Positions 7,699 to 16,670 of a stretch of 64,000 nucleotides of DNA are shown here, piece after piece. Source of the DNA: Paenibacillus terrigena DSM 21567 (GTDB lineage Bacteria > Bacillota > Bacilli > Paenibacillales > Paenibacillaceae); contig NZ_KB895412.1 in NCBI RefSeq assembly GCF_000374845.1, forward strand, positions 186,001-250,000. The letters are read 5' to 3'. The notes below the pieces were generated by a model. The model worked only from the letters and a program-made list of their open reading frames with translations, was not told the origin of the DNA and searched no databases. Position numbers and translations under genes: made by a program. Every line of letters starts with the position of its first letter. Positions within the stretch are counted from its first letter, which is position 1.

Positions 7699-8928
7699 TT
7701 AGCTTGCCTGAGAGCGTAAATTTGTGCGTGTATCGTGTGGTGCGGTTCCTTGATCTCTTTTCTCCAGGGCACGGGCCCAGGCTGTCAAGAATACGGCCCC
7801 TAATACCATCAAGGCTCCGATCCAGGTGGTATGAATTATTCCGATTGAATCGGTAACGACACCACCCAGATAGGCCCCAATCGCAATACCTGCGTTGAAT
7901 GCGGCGATATTGACGGCGGAAGCGACATCTTTGGCCTCTGGGGCTAAGCGTTCAGCCAACATGACGACATACACCTGCAAGCCAGGTACATTCATAAAAG
8001 CGAACATCCCCATGAAAAAGATGGTGATCAGCCCAGCGATTTTGAAGGGGGCCGTGAACGTTAATAGGAACAGAATAACGGCTTGAATGGCGAACATATA
8101 GAATAATGCCCTCAAAGGCTTGCGGTTAGCCGCTTTACCTCCGATCATATTGCCAATCGCAATGGCAACGCCATAGACCAGAAGAATGATGGCGATCGTC
8201 TTCTCATGAAATCCGGTTATATCGTGGAGCAGCGGGGATAAATAAGTAAAGACGACAAACGTACCCCCATAGCCTAAAGCCGTAATTGCAAAGACAAGCA
8301 GTAATCGAAAGTTTGTAACGAGCTTGATTTGATCGCCAAGACGTACTTTGGCGCTTTTACGCAAATTCGAGGACACCAGCGTCATATTGGCGATAAAAGC
8401 CACAACCCCGACAGCAACAATGGCAACAAAAGCCGCCCGCCATCCCATTTGCTGCCCGATAAAGGTCCCCAGAGGAACCCCGGTTACCGTGGCGATGGTA
8501 AGTCCGGAGAACATGATCGAGATCGCACTTGCCCTGCGATGCTCTGGTACGAGATCCGCTGCAATCGTAGAGCCAATCGACATGAAGATGCCATGAGATA
8601 ACGCGGAAATGACGCGTGCAATGAGTAGAACAGTGATCCCACTAGCCATCGCGGCGAGCATATTGCCGGCTATAAATACGACCATGATCCACAGCAGCAG
8701 CGTTTTCCGTGACACATTAGAGGTCAGGGAAGTCAGGACAGGCGCTCCGAAGGTGACGCCTAACGCATATAACGTAACGGTTAATCCAGCAGTGGTAACC
8801 GATATATGAAAATCTTCAGCGATTAAGGGCAGCAGTCCCACGCTGATAAATTCGGTTGTTCCGATTGAAAAGGCGCTGATGGCTAATGCGAGTAACGCCA
8901 ACATGCTTCTTTTATTCTCTATCATCAT
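7699..8928 (-). CDS. ytbD: MFS DHA1-type exporter, YtbD-like
   Basis: Twelve-TM major facilitator, 409 residues. The N-terminus FSIGTTEFISVGLLPLIAED is the mark of the YdhP/AraJ/YtbD exporters. The motif A region is atypical (SNVSRKTLLL in place of the usual GRK pattern), and motif C (GVPLGTFIGQQMGWRAAF) is present. SD AAGGG before tandem ATGs. It precedes the aldo/keto reductase by 65 bp in the same direction and is divergent from the HxlR regulator, whose likely operators sit in the shared 143-bp gap. Efflux substrate unknown. Confidence 0.9.
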   Translation of the reverse strand: MMIENKRSMLALLALAISAFSIGTTEFISVGLLPLIAEDFHISVTTAGLTVTLYALGVTFGAPVLTSLTSNVSRKTLLLWIMVVFIAGNMLAAMASGITVLLIARVISALSHGIFMSIGSTIAADLVPEHRRASAISIMFSGLTIATVTGVPLGTFIGQQMGWRAAFVAIVAVGVVAFIANMTLVSSNLRKSAKVRLGDQIKLVTNFRLLLVFAITALGYGGTFVVFTYLSPLLHDITGFHEKTIAIILLVYGVAIAIGNMIGGKAANRKPLRALFYMFAIQAVILFLLTFTAPFKIAGLITIFFMGMFAFMNVPGLQVYVVMLAERLAPEAKDVASAVNIAAFNAGIAIGAYLGGVVTDSIGIIHTTWIGALMVLGAVFLTAWARALEKRDQGTAPHDTRTNLRSQAS

Positions 8929-9006
8929 GGTTCACACCCTTGCATTATTTATTGTGATATCCGGCCGGTAACTGCTATTATGAATGGTATAGTTCAAAAT
9001 GAACAG

Positions 9007-9044
9007 TAGGTACTTTTTTGTGCTATAGGTACTTAAAAGTACCT
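9007..9044. promoter_or_regulatory. Candidate HxlR (YtcD-like) operator sites
   Basis: Perfect inverted repeat AGGTACTTAAAAGTACCT at 9027-9044 plus an upstream half-site TAGGTACTT at 9007-9015, between the divergent MFS and HxlR genes. TACT/AGTA-type palindromes are typical for HxlR regulators. Position close to the regulator start suggests repression of both promoters. Confidence 0.7.
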
Positions 9045-9071
9045 GTAAATAGATAGCAAGGGGATGAAGCA

Positions 9072-9467
9072 ATGGCGGAAGAAGCTGTAGGGAAGAAGAA
9101 ATATAATATTTCTGTCGAGGCGACGTTGGAAGTGATCGGCGGCAAGTGGAAATGCGTCATCCTATGCCATCTCACGCATGGAAAGAAACGGACAAGCGAC
9201 CTCAAACGACTGATGCCTGCCATTACGCAGAAGATGCTAACTCAGCAATTGCGGGAGTTAGAGGACGACGGCATTCTGAATCGGATCATCTACAATCAAG
9301 TGCCACCAAAAGTGGAGTATGAACTGAGTGAATACGGATGGAGCTTGAAGCATATTCTGGATTCCTTATGCGCTTGGGGAGAGAATCATATCATTAAGGA
9401 GTATGGCGATAAATTCGCCGTGTTAGAGGATAACATCCTCAATAATAAAGAACAGATTGATAGCTAA
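9072..9467 (+). CDS. ytcD: HxlR-family regulator, YtcD-like
   Basis: Winged-helix dimeric regulator, 131 residues. HxlR hallmarks are EVIGGKWKCVILCHL at the start, the recognition helix region MPAITQKMLTQQLRELE, and the wing YNQVPPKVEYELSEYG. A single Cys (KCVILC region) could serve redox or electrophile sensing as in YodB/HypR, which is inference. SD AAGGGGATG. It is divergent from the ytbD/ytbE pair and presumably represses it. Confidence 0.92.
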   Translation: MAEEAVGKKKYNISVEATLEVIGGKWKCVILCHLTHGKKRTSDLKRLMPAITQKMLTQQLRELEDDGILNRIIYNQVPPKVEYELSEYGWSLKHILDSLCAWGENHIIKEYGDKFAVLEDNILNNKEQIDS

Positions 9468-9488
9468 AGGTGGAAAATTACAGTTAGG

Positions 9489-9525
9489 AAGGCCTATTCC
9501 AAGAAAAGGGAGTAGGTCTTTTTGT
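9489..9525 (+). terminator. Terminator after the HxlR gene
   Basis: Imperfect stem AAGGCCTATTCC / GGGAGTAGGTCTT followed by TTTTGTT. Confidence 0.6.
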
Positions 9526-9722
9526 TATGCAGAGAAGGTTAGAAGCCCGTGTGGGATGGTTTGCGAGAATTCAGACTTGTACAACAATGGGATATTTGCT
9601 ATCCAGCAAAAGGATTTTACCGTTATCTCGCGAATATGTTCTGTAAAATATTGTATATATAGAAATTGGATGAACGAGACTGTGGTTTTACGAGATTGAA
9701 AATGATACATGGAGGTAGATCA

Positions 9723-10136
9723 ATGAACCAGCAGAAACAAACCAAAGAAGAAAACGATACGCAAACCAGTCCGATCAAGAACAAGGTTGGTAGTATTTTT
9801 GTCCCCGTTCGAGATATTGAGAAATCGCGCAGTTGGTATTGTCAGGTTCTGGGATTGAAGGAAGCGGACTGCAGCATTATGAATGGCCACTTGTGCCCGT
9901 TGCCCATGGTTGGAACCGGAATTATTCTAGATACGATGCCGATGTGGGGAGGCGATCAACCAGGCGGCGCCCCTTCCATTGATACACCTGCCTTTATGTT
10001 ATTGACGGAAGATCTGAAGGGTTCACTCGAATTTATGAAGAAGATAGGTGCGGAGCTCGTAACCGAAATTGAGCATGATCATTGGTTTGTCGTGAAGGAT
10101 CCAGATGGCAACAAATTAATGATTTGTGCTGAATAG
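9723..10136 (+). CDS. VOC (glyoxalase/bleomycin-resistance) family protein
   Basis: 137-residue vicinal-oxygen-chelate protein. The opening SIFVPVRDIEKSRSWYCQVLG and the closing block HWFVVKDPDGNKLMICAE are the first and last beta-alpha-beta strands of a one-domain VOC fold. I choose ATG 9723 (SD GGAGGT) over 9666. The extended N-terminus (MNQQKQTKEENDTQTSPIKN) is polar. The GyrI-like gene follows after 10 bp, so the two are probably cotranscribed and may act on the same compound. Enzyme or binding protein cannot be decided. Confidence 0.85.
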   Translation: MNQQKQTKEENDTQTSPIKNKVGSIFVPVRDIEKSRSWYCQVLGLKEADCSIMNGHLCPLPMVGTGIILDTMPMWGGDQPGGAPSIDTPAFMLLTEDLKGSLEFMKKIGAELVTEIEHDHWFVVKDPDGNKLMICAE

Positions 10137-10146
10137 GGGGATATGA

Positions 10147-10641
10147 ATGAACGAGACCGTAGTTCCTGTTTTGCCTGAGATGGTGGCTCAGATTGTGGAT
10201 CACAGTGAAATGAAGTTGATCGGTATTCCGTGTATTGGTCTAAATGACATGGGTAGCAAATATCAGCTTGCCAAAGATAGCTTGCTTGGGCTCTCCGCTC
10301 ATATGCCTCAGATCATCGAAGCTTCTGTCCAGTATGGCATGTGGCCGCAGGTTACCGGTCAAAATATACCCGATACGCATGCATACATTCTCTGCGTGGA
10401 AGTGACTACTTTCGATGGCATACCGGAGTGGTTTGCACGTATGACGATTCCAGCGCAGCGCTGTGTCGTAGCGGCTAGCAAAGAAGGGGACTTCGATGGA
10501 GCTGGACGTGTGATCGATGCTTATATCGCCGAGAAGGGATTGAAAGTGGATCATCAAGGGTACCCTTACACCATCTGCGAGCGGTACCGCTACAACGCTG
10601 AAGGTTTCGCGCGATACTCTTTACCGATAGTGTCTGAGTGA
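10147..10641 (+). CDS. GyrI-like / effector-binding-domain protein
   Basis: 164-residue stand-alone small-molecule-binding domain of the SHS2/GyrI type found at the C-terminus of BmrR and AraC regulators. Recognisable are MKLIGIPCIG (first strand), a YILCVEV central strand, the IPEWFARMTIPAQRCVVAA block and the C-terminal YTICERY. No HTH. SD AGGGGG. Cotranscribed with the VOC gene and ended by a clear terminator. It may bind or hydrolyse hydrophobic drugs as some GyrI-like proteins do; that is inference. Confidence 0.8.
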   Translation: MNETVVPVLPEMVAQIVDHSEMKLIGIPCIGLNDMGSKYQLAKDSLLGLSAHMPQIIEASVQYGMWPQVTGQNIPDTHAYILCVEVTTFDGIPEWFARMTIPAQRCVVAASKEGDFDGAGRVIDAYIAEKGLKVDHQGYPYTICERYRYNAEGFARYSLPIVSE

Positions 10642-10650
10642 TAACGAACG

Positions 10651-10682
10651 AAAAGGCCTTCCTTTACAGGATGGCCTTTTTC
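10651..10682. terminator. Terminator between GyrI-like and MFS genes
   Basis: AAAAGGCC...GGCCTTTTT stem with inner TTCCT/AGGA pairing; serves the plus-strand VOC-GyrI transcript and possibly the converging MFS transcript. Confidence 0.8.
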
Positions 10683-10728
10683 ATGTTGGGTAAACAAACC
10701 TTCATCTTGACCATACGAGACTGGTGAA

Positions 10729-12018
10729 TTACGCACTTTTGAACGCAACAGCTTGGTTGGCTGGCGCAGGCCACAACATTTTTCCGAATAATATGCCTAC
10801 TAACCCGATCAGGGCGATTACCATCCCGAAATTCAGGAAGGTGACCGCTGGACCTGTCACTTGAACCAGCAGCCCCCCAAGCAGCGGCGCTCCAATCATC
10901 ACAATCCCTAAGATCGTGTTCTGAATCCCGAATATGCGACCGATCATATGCGGGGGTGTTTCTTTCTGCAGACAATAGTTGAACGTAACGATAAATATCC
11001 CATTGCCGACGCCCATGATGAATCCTAATATAAGTACAGGCAGTACGGAAACCCCGACAGGGAGCAGCCCAAGCCCTCCAATCGATAGGCCGATCAAGGC
11101 ATAACTACTCCCAAATCTCCACCCATAACCGATTGTCCGCTTGATACGATTCATTGTGATAATGATGAGGATGGCTCCAGCACCCGATGCCGCTACCATC
11201 CAGCCGAGTAGTGATTCCTGATCCGGGGCAACCGTTCGGAAAAGGCTGGTGAACTGAAAGTCGACCATCTGAATGGCGAGTGCCCCGGTTAATCCGAACA
11301 GCATGGTGACGAGCAACAGTCGGCTGTGCAGGATGAAGCTCCACCCTTCTGCCCACAGCGTACGCAGCGGAATGGGCTGCTCTGGCGCGGACGCAGATTG
11401 ATGCTCTGCATCGAGCAATTCCCTGCTATTTCCCGTTTCGGTATGCTTGACGGTGAGAAGCAGCAGATAAGAACCTAATCTTAAGCAGGCACAAATCAAA
11501 ATACACCATTGCGGCGATAACACGGATAGCGCGAAGCCGCCTAACAAGGGGCCAGCGATTTTGGAGCCTTGGTTCACGATGCCATTGAGCGAGGTGGCCT
11601 GAAGCAGCTGATCCTCCCTGACGATGCTGCGCGTGAGCGCTTGCTGTGCAGGCACGTTTAACGTCGAGATGGCTGCACGCAGCATCAGAAGCGGGAGCAG
11701 CCATGCCATGTTGGGCGCGAACAGCACGAGTAAGGTCAGGATTGCCGTCAACAAATCGCAAATTCGCATGAGTTTCAGCTTGTTCATCCGGTCGGCTGCG
11801 GCGCCTGCAACCGAACCGAGCAGAATGCTGGGCAGCGCATTGGCGACCGGAATGAGGGCCAGCATCAGTGGATCGGCCTGCCAGCGATACCCGACAAGCA
11901 CCTGGATGGCGAGCATATCGAACCAGTCCCCGAAGGATGCAGCGGCAAAGGCACTATAGACGCGCATGTATATTTTGTTGCGAAGCAGGCTGGTCCCTGC
12001 TTGTTGCGAAACGATCAT
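10729..12018 (-). CDS. MFS transporter (MFS_3 / macrolide-efflux type)
   Basis: Twelve-TM MFS protein of 429 residues. N-terminal YMRVYSAFAAASFGDWFDMLAIQ and the DRMNKLKLMRICD loop after TM3 are typical of the enterobactin/macrolide exporters (EntS, MefA class). A central hydrophilic loop near residues 195-220 is rich in Glu/Gln. SD GGAGG is 8 nt before ATG. The adjacent upstream gene on the same strand is an OmpR-type wHTH regulator, separated by 86 bp, which may control it. Substrate unknown. Confidence 0.85.
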   Translation of the reverse strand: MIVSQQAGTSLLRNKIYMRVYSAFAAASFGDWFDMLAIQVLVGYRWQADPLMLALIPVANALPSILLGSVAGAAADRMNKLKLMRICDLLTAILTLLVLFAPNMAWLLPLLMLRAAISTLNVPAQQALTRSIVREDQLLQATSLNGIVNQGSKIAGPLLGGFALSVLSPQWCILICACLRLGSYLLLLTVKHTETGNSRELLDAEHQSASAPEQPIPLRTLWAEGWSFILHSRLLLVTMLFGLTGALAIQMVDFQFTSLFRTVAPDQESLLGWMVAASGAGAILIIITMNRIKRTIGYGWRFGSSYALIGLSIGGLGLLPVGVSVLPVLILGFIMGVGNGIFIVTFNYCLQKETPPHMIGRIFGIQNTILGIVMIGAPLLGGLLVQVTGPAVTFLNFGMVIALIGLVGILFGKMLWPAPANQAVAFKSA

Positions 12019-12104
12019 GAGTTATTCCTCCAAATCACGATTAAGATCGAATAGGGCATGACCTTACTGTAATGGAGAAATGTCAGAGGATAATCAGAGC
12101 GTAA

Positions 12105-13259
12105 TCAGCAACGGCCTAACTCGCTGCGTATCACAGCTTCCAACGGCCCTAACAGCTTGAGGAGGCCAATCTGCTCTTGTTCTTCTTTAAACATATCTGC
12201 ATATTTCTGCTGCAATTCTTGCTTCGGAGGAAATGTGCCGCAGTAATGATGAATTCGGTGCAAGGCATACAGCTTCAACGGCACAAAACCGGACCTGTCC
12301 AGGACGTGAAGCCCCTCGTCCAGCAGATTCTCGGCTTCGCGCCATGCCTGACGCTGCAACATCCACAATCCTTTGACCACCTTATAACTGCCGATCTCCC
12401 GCAAAAAAGGCTTGGCGGACAATATCCCATCCTCAATTGCTGTCGCCATCTTCTCCAGCTCGTGATCCTCCGTCCCTGCAACAAGATGCACAAACATCTC
12501 TGTAATAGCCGTCTGCGGAATGAAGCTCTCGTATTTCGGTTCTGCGATCACAGCGTGACTCAACTTCAAGCGTTCAAATGCTTTACTAGGTTCACCAGCC
12601 AGCGTATAAAAATCAAGAATGTTGAGAATCTCCATTTCTCGGTGCTGCGCGGGAGTTAATAGCTTCTTCTCAAGGACTTGTTCGCAAAGCGCTAGATTCT
12701 GCTTGGGGTCTCCCGTGAACATATAGAACAACAGCAGCCAATAGAATCGTTCTCTCAGCGGCACCTCGTCCGTATTCAGCAGCCATTCCAGATTTCCTTG
12801 GACAAAATGGACATACACCGAATAAAACGGGTCCAGTTCAAATCCAAGCACATCCTGTTGACGTGCAAGGGTCAGCATCGAACGGCCCTGACCGTATAGA
12901 TGGTATTTCCCGAACACATCCCGCATCGTCTTATGCAGCTCCGGATCTCGGGTGGTGGGGTTCGCTTCTCTTGCGGTTGAATGCTGCAGCGACAGGCTGT
13001 AACCTAATCCCCGGACCGACTTAATCTCTACATCTGCAAAAGGACGCAGCTTCTTACGCAGCCTATATATATGATCATCCACCGTACGTTCAACCGGGTA
13101 TTCCATCGGCCACACGTGATCCAGCAGTTGCTCCCGGCTGAATGTACGGCCTTTGTTGCGGTAGAGAAATTGGAACAGAGCGAACTCCTTCGGGAGCAGC
13201 ACAACCGTTATGCCTTCGGCAGAAACCCGATATTCACTTGCGTGTAATTCCAGTTGCAT
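12105..13259 (-). CDS. Receiver-less OmpR-type wHTH regulator with helical C-terminal domain
   Basis: 384 residues. Residues 1 to about 95 form an OmpR/PhoB winged helix: LLPKEFALFQFLYRNKGRTF, REQLLDHVW, RTVDDHIYRLRKKL, and the wing VRGLGYSL. There is no receiver domain before it. The remaining roughly 285 residues are helical and rich in Leu, Glu and aromatic residues, TPR/bacterial-activator-like, and presumably bind a ligand or partner. SD AAGGG. It lies upstream of and codirectional with the MFS gene. Similar in layout to SARP/AfsR-type regulators, with weak sequence resemblance only. Confidence 0.75.
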   Translation of the reverse strand: MQLELHASEYRVSAEGITVVLLPKEFALFQFLYRNKGRTFSREQLLDHVWPMEYPVERTVDDHIYRLRKKLRPFADVEIKSVRGLGYSLSLQHSTAREANPTTRDPELHKTMRDVFGKYHLYGQGRSMLTLARQQDVLGFELDPFYSVYVHFVQGNLEWLLNTDEVPLRERFYWLLLFYMFTGDPKQNLALCEQVLEKKLLTPAQHREMEILNILDFYTLAGEPSKAFERLKLSHAVIAEPKYESFIPQTAITEMFVHLVAGTEDHELEKMATAIEDGILSAKPFLREIGSYKVVKGLWMLQRQAWREAENLLDEGLHVLDRSGFVPLKLYALHRIHHYCGTFPPKQELQQKYADMFKEEQEQIGLLKLLGPLEAVIRSELGRC

Positions 13260-13336
13260 GCAGGCAACCCTTCTTTCCCATGGAAAAACTTCTTAACTTG
13301 AGTATACCAACCAACCCTTGCGCAACTCTAGAGAAA

Positions 13337-13531
13337 ATGTGCCCTCCGACCGACTTTATAAAGGTTTTTCAACGTCATACAACGGCGATGGTTACGGCCG
13401 GTTTAGCCAAAGTTACAGTACATAAAAAGATTAAAGGTGTCGTTTTTCCTTTCGAAATAACGGATATGGATGAAATACTTTCTGAAATCAATTGTAAAGA
13501 CATCGTTTTGAAGGAATTTATTACAAGATGA
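13337..13531 (+). other. Unrecognised short ORF, possible gene remnant
   Basis: A 64-residue frame (MCPPTDFIKVFQ ... EINCKDIVLKEFITR) with protein-like composition ends just before a terminator. No SD precedes it and I do not recognise the family. It lies in the 340-bp gap between the divergent wHTH gene and the converging dbpA gene, and may be the 3' end of a lost gene. Confidence 0.25.
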
Positions 13532-13550
13532 GTAGAGGAATAGATGAAAG

Positions 13551-13579
13551 AATGCCACCCCTTGGATTGGGGTGGCATT
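13551..13579. terminator. Bidirectional terminator downstream of dbpA
   Basis: Perfect 11-bp arms AATGCCACCCC / GGGGTGGCATT with a 7-nt loop; T-run on the plus side. Confidence 0.8.
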
Positions 13580-13599
13580 TTCACTTGGGATCTCGGCGT

Positions 13600-15045
13600 T
13601 TATTTTTTCCCTTTGCGTACCTTTAACAGCTTACCTTTTACTGTCGTATCTTTCATCATTTCAAGCACAAGCGGTCCTTTGCCATTCAGAATCTCGACAT
13701 CCGTCACGAAATCGAGGATGGTAATGATGCCGATATCCTCTGCGGTTACGCCGTCAAGCTTAGCGATTGTCCCGACAAAATCTACGGCGCGAAGCTTCTT
13801 CTTCTTGCCGCCATTGAAGTTAAGCTTCATAATCTGCTTGTTCAATTGCTCGCGTTTATCTTTTTTGAGTTCAGGTCCAATATGAAGCTTCTTCTCGAAA
13901 TCGGCTCTATGGCGATCAACCTCCTCTTCGGAGGGAGCGTTCACTTTCGGAATCGCAAATCCAATATACGCCTCAATATCGGCCAATCGTCTGCCATCCC
14001 TCGGCGTGATGAAGGTGATGGCTTTACCCGTCTTGCCTGCACGTCCCGTACGCCCCGTACGATGAACATAGCTTTCCTTCTCTAGCGGAATATCGTAGTT
14101 AATCACATGGGTAATATCTGTGATATCAATCCCCCTGGCGGCTACATCTGTTGCAATCAAGTAGCGGAATTGTCCCCTTCGGAACGCATGCATCACCTCG
14201 AACCGCTCTTCCTGCTCCATCCCGCCATGGATCCGATCACATGGATAACCGAGATCAGCCATTTCCCGGAATAGTTGGTCCACATGCTCCTGCGTACGGC
14301 AGAACACGATACAGCTGTCAGGGCTCTCAACAATTAGAAGATCCTGAAGCAGCGCTAGCTTGCCCGCCTCCGATACCTGAATAACAGCGTGCTCAATCGT
14401 GGCCGTCGTAATCCCGCTGGCTTGGATTTCAATTTCAGCAGGATTGTCCATATATTGATGTGACAGCTGGGCCACATCCTCAGGAAACGTAGCGGAGAAT
14501 AACATGGTAACTCGGTCACGAGGCAGCGCCTGAATGATCGACTGTACCTGTTCAATAAAGCCCATATTCAGCATCTCGTCCGCTTCATCGATGACGAGGT
14601 AGGCCATCCGCTCTAGCGATAGTGTACCGCGTTCAATATGGTCCAGCACACGTCCCGGCGTACCTACAACGATATGCGTTCTTTGCTTTAACTCGGCCTT
14701 TTGTATATGAAAAGGGTGTTTCCCAAAAAGAGGCGTTGCCTTAATTCGCTTAAAGCGCCCAATGTTCGTTATATCTTCGTTGACCTGTAGCGCAAGTTCG
14801 CGGGTTGGCGTTAGGATCAATGCTTGCGGCTTATTCTCGTTCCAATCCACAAGCTCGCAGAGCGGAATGCCATAAGCAGCTGTCTTGCCGCTCCCTGTCT
14901 GCGATTTAACGACAAGATCCTTCTTCTGAAGCGCAACAGGAATGACTTCCGACTGCACTTCTGTTGGGGTTTCAAAGCCCAAGCTGTTCAGTGCTCTCAC
15001 AATCTCTTCACTTAATGGATACGCTGTAAATCGTTTCTCACTCAT
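13600..15045 (-). CDS. dbpA: DEAD-box RNA helicase DbpA (YxiN-like)
   Basis: ATP-dependent RNA helicase for late assembly of the large ribosomal subunit, 481 residues. Motifs in order: Q motif [24 protein letters not shown], Ia PTRELALQ, Ib [34 protein letters not shown]. The C-terminal ~75 residues (from [20 protein letters not shown]) form the DbpA RNA-binding domain that recognises the 23S rRNA peptidyl-transferase hairpin 92. I start at ATG 15045 with SD AGAGGT; a TTG three bases earlier is less likely. Length matches YxiN. Confidence 0.95.
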   Translation of the reverse strand: MSEKRFTAYPLSEEIVRALNSLGFETPTEVQSEVIPVALQKKDLVVKSQTGSGKTAAYGIPLCELVDWNENKPQALILTPTRELALQVNEDITNIGRFKRIKATPLFGKHPFHIQKAELKQRTHIVVGTPGRVLDHIERGTLSLERMAYLVIDEADEMLNMGFIEQVQSIIQALPRDRVTMLFSATFPEDVAQLSHQYMDNPAEIEIQASGITTATIEHAVIQVSEAGKLALLQDLLIVESPDSCIVFCRTQEHVDQLFREMADLGYPCDRIHGGMEQEERFEVMHAFRRGQFRYLIATDVAARGIDITDITHVINYDIPLEKESYVHRTGRTGRAGKTGKAITFITPRDGRRLADIEAYIGFAIPKVNAPSEEEVDRHRADFEKKLHIGPELKKDKREQLNKQIMKLNFNGGKKKKLRAVDFVGTIAKLDGVTAEDIGIITILDFVTDVEILNGKGPLVLEMMKDTTVKGKLLKVRKGKK

Positions 15046-15201
15046 CAATTAACCTCTTCTACACTATATTCAAAACCTTATACATACAGAGTTCCACCAT
15101 GTAACTGTCGTATACACTCTATTATACTCCGAATCTACATCGATCGGTGGAAAGACTGTTTTGTTAGGAGATGGATGGATAAAAAAGGAAAAAGAAATAG
15201 A

Positions 15202-15230
15202 TTGTCGTTTTTCAGAAAATATTGTAAAAT
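15202..15230 (+). promoter_or_regulatory. Sigma-A-like promoter of the small membrane-protein gene
   Basis: TTGTCG and TAAAAT separated by 17 bp, about 40 bp upstream of the TTG start at 15271. Confidence 0.6.
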
Positions 15231-15270
15231 ACAATGTGGAAAATATTAACTCTGTAGGGGGAAGATTGCT

Positions 15271-15711
15271 TTGGAAAGTAACAAAATCGCATTACCAATA
15301 ATAGGCGCTTTGATCGCAGCGATTGTTGGTGGTGCAGCGTGGGCAGTTATCGTGGCATTGACGGACTACGAATTGGGTATTGTGGCGTGGGCGGTCGGCG
15401 GTCTTGCTGGATATGTGGTTGCCACCCTTGCTAATAAACAAATTACTGCAGCACATCAAGTGATTGCAGTGATCGCGAGTTTGCTCGGTATTCTGCTCGG
15501 CAAGTATTTTACCGTTGGTTATATTTATACGGAGAGTATCTCTGGGATCTTCGGAAGCGAAGTGATGACGGTATTCCAAGAGAATCTATCGAGCTTGTTC
15601 AGCACGATGGATATCGTATTTACAGCACTTGCCGTTGTTACAGCATGGCAGCTACCGAAGAAAATGGCGAATCAAGCCGCTCCGCAAGAATCGACGCATG
15701 CTGCTGAATAA
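15271..15711 (+). CDS. Four-TM small membrane protein, unknown function
   Basis: 146 residues with four hydrophobic segments at about 8-30, 35-53, 63-85 and 108-127, and a short polar tail ending ESTHAAE. TTG start at 15271 with SD GGGGGAAG. Gly/Ala-rich helices (GALIAAIVGGAAWAV, WAVGGLAGYVVATL) suggest tight packing. I do not recognise a named family; such proteins occur widely in Paenibacillus and Bacillus. Monocistronic, with its own promoter and a terminator shared with the rsiV gene. Confidence 0.8.
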   Translation: MESNKIALPIIGALIAAIVGGAAWAVIVALTDYELGIVAWAVGGLAGYVVATLANKQITAAHQVIAVIASLLGILLGKYFTVGYIYTESISGIFGSEVMTVFQENLSSLFSTMDIVFTALAVVTAWQLPKKMANQAAPQESTHAAE

Positions 15712-15729
15712 ATGATGATTAGCCAATAG

Positions 15730-15777
15730 AAAAGCATCTGACTCATCCATTCGTTGTGTGGATGGTCAGATGCTTTT
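15730..15777. terminator. Bidirectional terminator, membrane-protein gene / rsiV
   Basis: AAAAGCATCTGA...TCAGATGCTTTT with inner CATCCA/TGGATG pairing; A-rich and T-rich ends make it work for both converging genes. Confidence 0.85.
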
Positions 15778-15786
15778 ATCGTCTTA

Positions 15787-16665
15787 TTATTTAATATATT
15801 CGCTGCTCACGAGATCCGATGCAATCACATCCGTAGGAATCACGAATTCTACAATCCCCATGTATCCAGGAGCCACTTCATATTTGTCGAAGGAGATAAC
15901 CAGTTTGCCATCTTTGTTAATGTAGAAGCTCTGGTCTTTTTGAATCGATTGGTAATCATTCATTGGGTCCGTATCCTTGTCGTCCTTCTTCACCCAATAG
16001 GTTTTGTCCGGATCGGATTTCATTTGGTCCAGCATCTGCTGCTTGATGTTCTCGCTAATTAAGGCGATATAGGCATTGTCCTTGAACAAGCTCGGAAGAC
16101 TTATCAACACTTGGTTCTTCTTATCGATCGTATCATATTTCATCGTCGTTGAAGATGAACCTACGGTGTTGACCTCATAACGGCCGATCGAGAGAATTTG
16201 GTCATTATCTGTTTTTACCTCATATCCCGTATCGATCCCGAGGTGCCCCCCGCCTTGTTTTTTCAGGTCATCTATATCCTTCTGAAACTCAGCATACAAT
16301 TTCTTATTCTCGTCAAGATATTTGTTGTTCAGCATCTGTTCGAGTGTTTTATTCTCAAGATTCGTCACTGCAGGCACCTTCAAATGGGCATTGTACGTAT
16401 CTTCGTCCACTTTATACTCTCGGAAGGTAATCACCTCCACGATTTTGCCGAGCACTGGAATGTTAGAGAAGGCATTTGCAAATACCGGACTACTATTCAC
16501 ACCGGACACGAACACGATAACGGCTGCCGCTGTACCGATAATCCATCGCATATTTGTTCGTTTCATGCGGCTCTGTCGAATTGCTTTCTTCACAATGAAG
16601 TCCAGTTCCTCAGGAATCGGAATTTCCGTGTAACTTTGCTTTAACTGCTCTATATTATTATCCAT
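15787..16665 (-). CDS. rsiV: Anti-sigma-V factor RsiV
   Basis: Single-pass membrane anti-sigma factor that holds SigV; in B. subtilis lysozyme binding to its extracellular DUF3298 domain triggers cleavage and release of SigV. The cytoplasmic N-terminus (to about 42) is followed by one TM (WIIGTAAAVIVFVSGV). The extracellular part has the RsiV blocks IPVLGKIVEVITF, LPSLFKDNAYI and the near-invariant ISFDKYEVAPGYMGIVEFVI. The ATG at 16665 has SD GGAGGT at 9 nt; an ATG at 16671 overlapping the sigV stop has only 3 nt spacing. Cotranscribed with sigV. Confidence 0.93.
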   Translation of the reverse strand: MDNNIEQLKQSYTEIPIPEELDFIVKKAIRQSRMKRTNMRWIIGTAAAVIVFVSGVNSSPVFANAFSNIPVLGKIVEVITFREYKVDEDTYNAHLKVPAVTNLENKTLEQMLNNKYLDENKKLYAEFQKDIDDLKKQGGGHLGIDTGYEVKTDNDQILSIGRYEVNTVGSSSTTMKYDTIDKKNQVLISLPSLFKDNAYIALISENIKQQMLDQMKSDPDKTYWVKKDDKDTDPMNDYQSIQKDQSFYINKDGKLVISFDKYEVAPGYMGIVEFVIPTDVIASDLVSSEYIK

Positions 16666-16670
16666 GATCA

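Noticed and set aside
13375-13584. 69-codon minus-strand frame in the wHTH-dbpA gap
   Set aside because: It runs through the terminator and is simply the complement of the plus-strand remnant; no SD.
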